From: Bacteroidia bacterium
GTDB taxonomy: Bacteria; Bacteroidota; Bacteroidia; Bacteroidales; JAPLDU01
Direction of reading: 5' to 3'
Assembly (NCBI GenBank): GCA_026391255.1
Contig: JAPLDU010000006.1
Coordinates: 1-61,215, forward strand
DNA length: 61,215 bases
Shown here in pieces: positions 53,841-61,215 of the stretch (position 1 is its first letter; each line of letters begins with the position of its first letter). Both the position numbers and the translations under genes were made by a program. The notes beneath the pieces are model-generated. The model ran no database searches. It was not told where the DNA came from and saw only the letters and a list, made by a program, of their open reading frames with translations.

Positions 53841-56800
53841 AGGTGTAATAGGACTTGCGCAGGCGATTGAAGTACTGGCAATAGACCGAAGGGTCAGATG
53901 TCATTTGAAATGCTATATGGAGGGTTGTTGCTCCTGTAACATCAATGGTACCGCTTGAGGTAACATAAGTAAGAAAGTTACCGGAAAATTTAGTATCCGT
54001 ATTAGCCACACAATTGTTGAAGGCATTATTATAAATAGTGTACGACAGATTATAAGAATTGACAGTAGGCGTAAATTTCTGCCATGGTCCATTATCAAGC
54101 TGGTACCATACGGTTCCTCCGTCATAATTACTTTCTGTGTAATACTTGTGAATGAAACTAAGGCCGATCGAAGTAAATCCACCTACTGAGATCGCCGGTG
54201 AAGTAAGTACCTGCGATGAATTTGTAGCAGGATCAGAAGCAAAAGCAGCTCCATTTCCGCCATCGGAATTCCATGACCAGTTATAACCGGAAACACAGGG
54301 TGCAGAGGTCGTCCAATTCTGGAGGTCATTGTCAAATGTGTAATTAAGATTCACACCCGGTGCAACAGAACGTACATAGTATGTATGAGTACCATATAAT
54401 ATAGGAGTGGTATACGTGTTTACATTGGTGGCAATCAGGTTGGTCGCCAGCGGATCGCTGTACCAGTTAACATGATCGGTAGGATTCACCTGAGTTGCAT
54501 GTAAGGTAGCAGTGGAATTGTAAGGTACTGTAGCGCCTATTACAATTGGAGCAACAGGGGTATATCCGGACAGAAAATTATTATAATGGACCGTATCATT
54601 GGCCTGCTGAATATCACCTGTAAGATTTACGTAACATGTAAGGTTGAAATACAGGTTGGTAGTTGGTGCAAGAAGATTGGCAAGTGTGGTAAACGAATAG
54701 TTAAAAATCTGGTTGGGAAGAATGGTATCATTTACCGTTTCAGTAACGGGAGTTCCGGTTCCAATAACATAACTTGCAGTCATATCGCCGGGATAAATGG
54801 TAGCTGAACCTGTATTCTTGATTTTAATGGTTACTGTTTCCTGGTTAAGGCCGCAACCGGCTATAGGGTTTATCATGGCCATCAGGTAAGCATCATGGGG
54901 AGATGGAACAAATTCATCAGCGCCGATATCAGGCGTCAGCGGATCACGTGCATCACCGTCAATATCGGTGGTCACTTCAGCCATAGGAGTGGCCAATGCA
55001 TTTAATATACCATTGAAAGTATGAAGATTGGTATTTGAAACAAAAAACGGGTTAACATTAAGGGACGCTGCATCCTGCCCGGTGGCTGTCTGCCATGCTG
55101 CAAGTGTCGGGTAAGCCGATCCCCAGTATCCTATGTTACTACCTGTGGTATAGTAATCGTTGTTGTTCATTGACCATCCCGTTGTGACATTGTCAATATA
55201 TGAGGCATAACCTCCTGCTACATTAGAGAAAATGTTATTCTTAACTACAATTCCAACTGCAGTGCTGTTTGCCAGGGTAAATGCCCGTGATGAAGCATTT
55301 GCGCCACCGTAAATATTCACGCTGTTATACAAAACATGAAGATATTTGGTCGAATCGGTGCCAAGTGCATATATACCAAAATTATTATTGGTGAGGGCCT
55401 GTGAATTGAGACTGAAGAAATTGTTGGCAATTAATGCAGGCGATGATGCCGAGGCCCCGCAGTACTGGATGTTAGTACCGTATTCAGTATTAGCGGCATT
55501 CGAAATACTTACGTTATTCCCCGTGATCACATACCCGTTTGAACAATAATACATGTGGAACCCGAAATTTTCACCGTTGTAATTGGATACTGTGGTCATA
55601 ACAACAGTATTCCCGGTAATTACCGGATGGCTTTGGTATCTGAGGTTAGTCACCAGTCGTCCCTGGCCCAGGAATTTGTTATTTGTAATTTCAAGCCCCG
55701 GATTATTCGGATATGCGGGTACATTATAGGCAATGATACCGCAGTATCCTCCTTCAAAGGTATTATAACGGTATACATTATATGGATTAATGGAAGTCAT
55801 TCCTTTTGAAGAATAAACAATGGCAGTATAATATTCCGATACGGTACTGTAATTAACGGTTCCTCCCATCAGGTGATTGTGAAGGAAACTGTTGTGATTG
55901 GCGCCGCCGTTCAGAACGATCACATTTGCATAATTACTGGTGCCGCCTGACTTGATGGTCATATACTGGAAAATAATATAACCGGCGCCATTAAGCCATA
56001 CTGTAAAATTATCGGCATCTGAAACTCCGGAAGGAGTATAGGTTAATATTACGGCAGCAGTATCGAGGGCTGCCGACTGGAATGTGATAGTATTTACGGC
56101 AGATGTGTTGGTTATATTTGGAATAGTAATATTACCTGAATAGGTTCCTGATGCTACATTGAATACAACTGGGCAGCCGATTCCGGCAACCTGAAGGTCG
56201 GCAATGGCAGCCTGGAAACTCTGGTAGTTGGTGCCACCTGCCGGAAGCGAAGGATTGATGGTAAATGTTCCGCACATGGCAGCAATAATGGCCCTGCTTC
56301 CTGCCGGGTTGGTGACAGTGGGAGTATAAGCAGTACCGGCCACAGTGACAGATTCAAATGTACCGTCCACCACATCTCCGATGGTTGCACCGGTAGAAAT
56401 TGAATAGGTCAGCCAGAAATAGTTGGTCGAATACTGGAGCGCCTGTGTGCCTGTGATGGTAAATGTACCATTTAGGCCGGCAGATAATGTTCCAAACAGG
56501 TTGGCCGTACTGAATGTTGAATTGGTACCGGTATAGTAAACACTTGCGTTTACAAGATCGGTTGCTGCATTAGTCGAACCGTTGGTGGTAAAGCTGAAAC
56601 TGGTAGCTGATAAAGGATTGAGCGTTCCATTTGTAACTACCTGGAGCCCGAGTATCTGTGTATTGTTCCATCCTGTGGCTACTGCTGAGGTCACATTCTG
56701 GGTGGCAGTACTCGATACATAAACCATTGGCATTGGAGTGAATTCATCAGCGCCAAGATCCGGAGTAGTCGTACTTCTTGTTTCTCCGTCAATATCGGTG

Positions 56801-59800
56801 GTAATACCGGCGATAGGAGTACCCAGATTATTGACTGCATTGTCAAATGTATGAAGGTTGGTGGGAGATAAAAAGATCGGGTACAGGGAAATGGAATGAG
56901 CATCCTGGCCCGTTTGAGTCTGCCAGTTTGCCAGAGTAGCCGTTGCGCTTGTCCAGTAACCTAATGTGGTTCCCGATGTATAAAAATCATTATAGTCTGA
57001 TGTCACACCTGTATGACTGGAAGAATAAATTGCATAACCACCCCCCGGGTTAGCAAAGATATTGTTTCTGATGTCAACGGTTCCTGCAGTATTAAGCACG
57101 TATATACTATAAGTAGTAGTCGAAGGGGTAATCATGTTAATGGTATTATAATCATAAATGGAATAAGGTGAATAATATGCATAAATAGCTTCGTTTGGAA
57201 GTGTGGAAGCACAAGAGATAAAGTTATTATACACCCTGGCGGTTGAAGTAGAAATATTATTGCAGTACATCCTTTCTATTCCGGCGCTGGAATTAACATT
57301 GCTGGAAATGATGATTGTGTTACCTGCAATATCACTGCCATTCTGTAGATAATACTCATAAATTCCAATGTAAGTACCGGTATTTGTTGTTGTACCGGTG
57401 GTGAAGGTATTTCCGCTTACGATACAACCATCGAGATAATATAAGTACAAACCCATGTACGTCTGGTTATTGAAAATATTGTTACTGAACAAAGTTCCTG
57501 TTTCGTAAGGTGTTGAACTATAACCGTACCAGTAAGCGCCAAAAGCGCCATTATCAAAACGGCAGCCATTGAAAATAATATTATTATTTGTTACATTATA
57601 TTTGTAGACAACTGACAGGTTGGTGGATTGACTTGAAGGAACAATTAATCCGATGAACCTGCAATGCTGGAACTGAATATCATGCGTAGTTCCGATAACT
57701 CTTATTACCGTACCATAGGAATTGGTCGGATCAGTAACCTGGAATGTGAGTTTTTTCCAGATGAGATAACTGGCGCCATTCATCTGGAAAACGTAATTTA
57801 TACTCGAGGTATTCACTGTCTGGATGATGACACTCGAACTGTCGCCGCTGGCTGCCTGGAAAGTAACGGTATTGATGGCAGATGCTCCCGGTATAACGGC
57901 AGTAACAGAGAGTTGCTCAGTATAGGTACCTGCAGCCACATTAATTATCACCGGGCACGAAACACCTGCCACGGTTAGGGCTGCCAGGGCATTGCTGAAC
58001 GATGTGAAATTGGTTGAACTGGACGGTAATCCAGGATTTAATGTATAATTACCGCACATGGAGGACAGAATAAGGCGGTTACCTGCCGGGGTTGTCACAG
58101 TTGGTATACGGATAGAGTCGGCAACTGTAGCAGCCAGGAATTCTGCATCAATGAAATCACCGGGTTGTGAAGAAATCGGCACATCGTAAGTAAGCCAGAA
58201 ATAATTATTACCTGGTGATAATGTGGTACCAGGTGACAAAGGGATTGCGTAAAATGTAGGATCAGGAGGGGTGAATGTGGCGATCAGGTTGGTGGGGCTT
58301 ATTGACGAGATATTGTTTGAACTGCCTGTGTAATATACATTGGCAACAGAAATATCCTGTGATGGATTGGTAGAGCCGTTGGTGGTGAATGTCAGACCGG
58401 TGAGATGTATCGGATTCAGGTTACCGCTGGTAACGACATTTACAAGAAGTATTCCGTTATTTGTCGAATTCTGTACCACTGCAGTAGTGATTGGCTGAGA
58501 TGCGTAACAGGTAGAATAAATCATCGGACCGGGGGCAATAATATTGACGGTATAATCTTCGGTTTCACCCCAGGTGTATGTGCCACAAGGAGGAGCTGTT
58601 GACTGTTCTGCTAACACAACCCTGCAACGGGTCTGACCAACTGGTAAAGTTCCGGATGGAACTGTTATGTTGCCTGAAACTGTGTTGTTTGAGTTTGTTC
58701 CTATATCATAAACCAATTCACCGGGATCTGTAAAAACACCGTTATGGTTGTAATCAATATATACACTTAAATGGTCAGTATAAGTATATGTACTGCCGGG
58801 ATTGTAATACGAGGTTACCGATATTGGATAGGTTATACCAGGGATTAATATCGGACCGCCAAGTGCGGTATAGTCATGGTACATTGACCCGGTTGCAGGT
58901 GAAGTATTGGTAAATGAACCAAGAGTGAATCCCGTAATTTCTTCACCCGATGAACCAGAAGTAGCTGAACATGTACAATATATCAGAGGAACTATGGTCA
59001 GGTATCCGGCGGGTGCGGTGACTGTAGGGGTATGTACCACATTGGCCCCCGTAAGGCTGGTACATTCTGCATCCAGAAAATCTCCCGGCGTTGCAGCACC
59101 CTGAACGTCGTATGCCAGCCAGAAGTAATTGGTTCCTGCCTGCAATCCCTGCGTACCTGTAAGAGTAATAGTGCCGTTGGGGTTGAATATGGTCGGACCG
59201 AACTGTGCCGTGGCATTAAATGTCGAACTTGTTCCCGTATAATAAAGATGTAACGCAGTAATATCTGCAGTACTGGTGGTTCCGTTGGTATTGAATGTAA
59301 AGCTGGTGGCATTGAACCCGGCGGCATTGGCTCCCGTGGTCACTAACTGAACCCCGATAACATTGGTGGCGAATGTACCGACAATGGCATTGGCGGAAGT
59401 CTGGGTAGTTGTACACGAAGTATATGAAATTCCGGTAACAACCCTGTTACCTGCGGGCGCTGTTATTGTAGGAACATGAGGCGTACCAGCCACAGTAACA
59501 CTGGTACATTCCGCATCGATCAAATCTCCCAATGGCGCAGTAGGCGCAACATCATATGCCAGCCAGAAATAATTAATTCCGTTATTCAGAGTGGCAGTAC
59601 CGGTAACGGTAAACGGAGCGCCCGGAGAAGCCTGTGTTGATCCAAACTGGGTAGTGGTGGCAAATGTGGAGGAGTTTCCGGTGTAATAAACCCTTGCGTT
59701 GAGAAGATCAGAAGTAAACGAAGTTCCATTGGTATTGAAATCAATACTGGTCACACTGAGCGGGTTGGTCCATCCGGTGGTCACTACCTGTAATCCAATT

Positions 59801-60564
59801 ATCTGGGCGTTTTGTTCTCCGATCCCGATGGGTAATGTATTCTGCGTGGTTGTGCATGAACTGTAAACCATGGGAGGCAGGCTAAAAGTATACATTATTC
59901 CGTTACCCGGCCATGCTGCAATAGCAGAATTTTCAGAGGTTGTGGAATAAGTGGCCGTCGGAGAAGCCGGTGTTACGCTGATAAAATGGCCTGAGCCTCC
60001 CGTGGGATCATTAATTCCAATAGAGGCCGATGCAGAGGATGGTGTGCCGGATATTCCTCCGTAGATGAATTGAATAGTATTGGTTGTCTGGTATATTTTG
60101 AGCTGGAAATTACCTCCAAACGAAGAATTACCATAATTCCAGTAAACATTTGACCATTGAACAGTCAATACCTGGTCCGGTGAAGTACCTGTTGTCAAAT
60201 AAGTTAAACTTTGTGTTGCAAGGTCGTCCCACAATGGTGCCAGCACAGGTTTGCTAGTAGAACCGGTCAGGTTATTGGACAAATCATACGAAGTCAGGGC
60301 ACCACCCGGATTGAACCATCCATTGGTACTTACCTTAAATGATGTGTAATTTGTACCACAGTATGTAAATGTAAAACCAATAGGGAGAATACCGGATAAA
60401 GCGTCATCTCCTGTTGCACCTGCTGCAGTTCCTGAAATGGGAGTATAGGTAGTACTCGATTGTGCAAATGAATAGTTAGTTACCTGTGCATTCACACTTT
60501 CATAAAATCCAAGCATCATAATAGACACGCTCAGAATAATAAGATATAAATTTCTCATAATCAA
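53758..60564 (-). CDS. Giant T9SS surface protein, N-terminal part (before frameshift)
   Basis: 2268 residues with a signal peptide (about 1-27, ending VNAQ) and no sorting domain. Order (approximate): a NIDO-like/choice-of-anchor domain (28-230), two BNR-associated N-terminal-type (BNR_assoc_N) domains, a GEVED domain (533-690, WGETEDYTV), a third BNR_assoc_N, a parallel beta-helix (855-1290), a fourth BNR_assoc_N, a second beta-helix (1445-1900), CARDB-like and Ig-like parts, and the start of an anchor-J-like domain. The frame degenerates after MTSDPS into a Tyr/Arg-rich tail (SYNRRTCMRRRYS); one base less there would join it to the downstream frame. The intact gene would encode about 4,200 residues. 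Confidence 0.82.
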   Translation of the reverse strand: MIMRNLYLIILSVSIMMLGFYESVNAQVTNYSFAQSSTTYTPISGTAAGATGDDALSGILPIGFTFTYCGTNYTSFKVSTNGWFNPGGALTSYDLSNNLTGSTSKPVLAPLWDDLATQSLTYLTTGTSPDQVLTVQWSNVYWNYGNSSFGGNFQLKIYQTTNTIQFIYGGISGTPSSASASIGINDPTGGSGHFISVTPASPTATYSTTSENSAIAAWPGNGIMYTFSLPPMVYSSCTTTQNTLPIGIGEQNAQIIGLQVVTTGWTNPLSVTSIDFNTNGTSFTSDLLNARVYYTGNSSTFATTTQFGSTQASPGAPFTVTGTATLNNGINYFWLAYDVAPTAPLGDLIDAECTSVTVAGTPHVPTITAPAGNRVVTGISYTSCTTTQTSANAIVGTFATNVIGVQLVTTGANAAGFNATSFTFNTNGTTSTADITALHLYYTGTSSTFNATAQFGPTIFNPNGTITLTGTQGLQAGTNYFWLAYDVQGAATPGDFLDAECTSLTGANVVHTPTVTAPAGYLTIVPLIYCTCSATSGSSGEEITGFTLGSFTNTSPATGSMYHDYTALGGPILIPGITYPISVTSYYNPGSTYTYTDHLSVYIDYNHNGVFTDPGELVYDIGTNSNNTVSGNITVPSGTLPVGQTRCRVVLAEQSTAPPCGTYTWGETEDYTVNIIAPGPMIYSTCYASQPITTAVVQNSTNNGILLVNVVTSGNLNPIHLTGLTFTTNGSTNPSQDISVANVYYTGSSNNISSISPTNLIATFTPPDPTFYAIPLSPGTTLSPGNNYFWLTYDVPISSQPGDFIDAEFLAATVADSIRIPTVTTPAGNRLILSSMCGNYTLNPGLPSSSTNFTSFSNALAALTVAGVSCPVIINVAAGTYTEQLSVTAVIPGASAINTVTFQAASGDSSSVIIQTVNTSSINYVFQMNGASYLIWKKLTFQVTDPTNSYGTVIRVIGTTHDIQFQHCRFIGLIVPSSQSTNLSVVYKYNVTNNNIIFNGCRFDNGAFGAYWYGYSSTPYETGTLFSNNIFNNQTYMGLYLYYLDGCIVSGNTFTTGTTTNTGTYIGIYEYYLQNGSDIAGNTIIISSNVNSSAGIERMYCNNISTSTARVYNNFISCASTLPNEAIYAYYSPYSIYDYNTINMITPSTTTYSIYVLNTAGTVDIRNNIFANPGGGYAIYSSSHTGVTSDYNDFYTSGTTLGYWTSATATLANWQTQTGQDAHSISLYPIFLSPTNLHTFDNAVNNLGTPIAGITTDIDGETRSTTTPDLGADEFTPMPMVYVSSTATQNVTSAVATGWNNTQILGLQVVTNGTLNPLSATSFSFTTNGSTNAATDLVNASVYYTGTNSTFSTANLFGTLSAGLNGTFTITGTQALQYSTNYFWLTYSISTGATIGDVVDGTFESVTVAGTAYTPTVTNPAGSRAIIAAMCGTFTINPSLPAGGTNYQSFQAAIADLQVAGIGCPVVFNVASGTYSGNITIPNITNTSAVNTITFQSAALDTAAVILTYTPSGVSDADNFTVWLNGAGYIIFQYMTIKSGGTSNYANVIVLNGGANHNSFLHNHLMGGTVNYSTVSEYYTAIVYSSKGMTSINPYNVYRYNTFEGGYCGIIAYNVPAYPNNPGLEITNNKFLGQGRLVTNLRYQSHPVITGNTVVMTTVSNYNGENFGFHMYYCSNGYVITGNNVSISNAANTEYGTNIQYCGASASSPALIANNFFSLNSQALTNNNFGIYALGTDSTKYLHVLYNSVNIYGGANASSRAFTLANSTAVGIVVKNNIFSNVAGGYASYIDNVTTGWSMNNNDYYTTGSNIGYWGSAYPTLAAWQTATGQDAASLNVNPFFVSNTNLHTFNGILNALATPMAEVTTDIDGDARDPLTPDIGADEFVPSPHDAYLMAMINPIAGCGLNQETVTIKIKNTGSATIYPGDMTASYVIGTGTPVTETVNDTILPNQIFNYSFTTLANLLAPTTNLYFNLTCYVNLTGDIQQANDTVHYNNFLSGYTPVAPIVIGATVPYNSTATLHATQVNPTDHVNWYSDPLATNLIATNVNTYTTPILYGTHTYYVRSVAPGVNLNYTFDNDLQNWTTSAPCVSGYNWSWNSDGGNGAAFASDPATNSSQVLTSPAISVGGFTSIGLSFIHKYYTESNYDGGTVWYQLDNGPWQKFTPTVNSYNLSYTIYNNAFNNCVANTDTKFSGNFLTYVTSSGTIDVTGATTLHIAFQMTSDPSVYCQYFNRLRKSYYTCDCSYNRRTCMRRRYSRYYFTCYCHPA

Positions 60565-61215
60565 ATTATTTAATTGTTATTAAATTCATTAATATTTAGT
60601 TATATAATTTTTCTCTGTTAAATTCATTATTTCATTAAGGCCGTAAAGTTAAAAAGAAAAACAAAACATATATTAAAGACACGTTAATTTTTTTCAATTT
60701 TGATAAAATATTTTTGCATTCTGTAATAATGCATTATCATACAGTTACTTGAGCATGGGATTATCATTTTGGTCATTGGTATTAGACTTATTAATTCATT
60801 TTGGTTGCCTGAACTGTTCCTGAAGATTTGTTAATTTTAAGAGAATACACTGAAAAAATCTTTTGGTTGCCTGGAGAGTCCCTGAATTAATTTGAAAATT
60901 TGAAAATGTGCAAATTTGAAAATTAAATCCGTTTCACGGGAATTAGATTAGCGACAACATATTGGTTAGTTTACTGTCTTAAATGTCTAAGGATTTTGTT
61001 AATTTAACTGAAATCGGTAAAATAATAATGTAAATCATTAGGGACTGTTTTGAATTTTATTAAGTATTTGATTATTAACGTATAATTTTATTTTATATAC
61101 CCTCCCCATTGTCCCCTCCCTGCTGGCAGGGAGGGGATTGTCCGCTAAGTTATTTGTATTAATTGGCAGAATTCAGTTCCCCTCCTTGCTCGCAGGGAGG
61201 GGTTAGGGGTGGGTA
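60565..61215. other. Region upstream of the giant gene, repeat-rich and without genes
   Basis: It has an AT-rich 5' region for the giant gene (60565-60760) without a convincing promoter, direct repeats of CTTTTGGTTGCCTG-like sequence at about 60800 and 60861, and a TTTGAAAATTTGAAAATG patch at 60892-60925 related to the elements at 39.55 and 47.7 kb. The final part is the palindromic element at 61098-61215. Confidence 0.6.
61098..61215. repeat. Palindromic intergenic element (CCCCTCCCTGCTGGCAGGGAGGGG type)
   Basis: Two hairpins (61113-61136 and 61179-61202) lie inside imperfect inverted ends, TACCCTCCCCATTGTCCCC on the left and GGGGTTAGGGGTGGGTA on the right. The right end coincides with the window end. 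It looks like a mobile palindromic repeat. A fragment (GCAGGGAGGGGAATGA) is also at about 44653. Confidence 0.7.

Overview
The window looks like an AT-rich chromosomal segment of a Bacteroidota bacterium, probably an environmental Bacteroidales-like lineage. The evidence is a PorU type IX secretion (T9SS) sortase, several very large secreted proteins ending in T9SS sorting domains, a DUF5683/ParB/ParA block, head-GIN and MmcQ/YjbR family proteins, promoters matching the Bacteroidota form (TTTG, then TAnnTTTG), and a general lack of Shine-Dalgarno sequences. No tRNA, 5S/16S/23S rRNA, CRISPR array or intact insertion sequence was seen.

Layout. 1-8.5 kb: RNase P RNA with a good promoter, NADP isocitrate dehydrogenase, PorU and a T9SS cargo. 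8.7-19.3 kb: a second cargo, an MmcQ-like protein, two FKBP-type prolyl isomerases, a LuxR-type regulator with a degenerate receiver, DapF, an orphan DppB-like permease, a metallophosphatase, TpiA and MurB. 19.3-28.9 kb: an AT-rich island with a HlyD adaptor, a C39-peptidase ABC exporter, two tandem double-glycine leader peptides, a membrane-anchored TPR-CHAT (caspase-like) protein, a TPR anti-sigma-like protein and an ECF sigma factor. 29.2-31.1 kb: a second ECF sigma factor with an unusual anti-sigma-like protein carrying PKD and gliding-type C-terminal domains. 31.1-44 kb: MltG, a head-GIN lipoprotein, a YD-like repeat protein, a Lys/Ala-rich lipoprotein, a MltD-like lytic transglycosylase, DUF5683, ParB, ParA, a PqqD-like protein, PepD, a SagB-like nitroreductase and an unknown helical protein. 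44.7-60.6 kb: a GH27 alpha-galactosidase and a giant multidomain T9SS surface protein, apparently split by one frameshift.

The best candidate for an undescribed system is the 19.3-28.9 kb island. The two small peptides have textbook double-glycine leaders and sit beside an exporter whose C39 domain keeps its catalytic Cys, His and Asp. Both the peptide genes and the ECF sigma gene carry the same bipartite upstream motif with identical 10-nt spacing, which suggests that the sigma factor drives itself and the peptides. The TPR-CHAT protein and the anti-sigma-like TPR protein both place their TPR domains in the periplasm, which suggests a sensing or proteolysis step that releases the sigma factor. 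This model is inference; the parts are visible in the sequence.

A second theme is repeat DNA. Intergenic spaces are filled with 7-, 8- and 9-bp tandem arrays, two families of about 140-200 bp elements with inverted ends (MITE-like), REP-like palindromes, and a 15-bp palindrome (TCCGCCnnnGGCGGA) that repeatedly lies on or beside stop codons and supplies C-terminal residues to two proteins. The heptamer and nonamer arrays are absent from about 18.3 to 33.0 kb, the stretch holding the peptide-export island.
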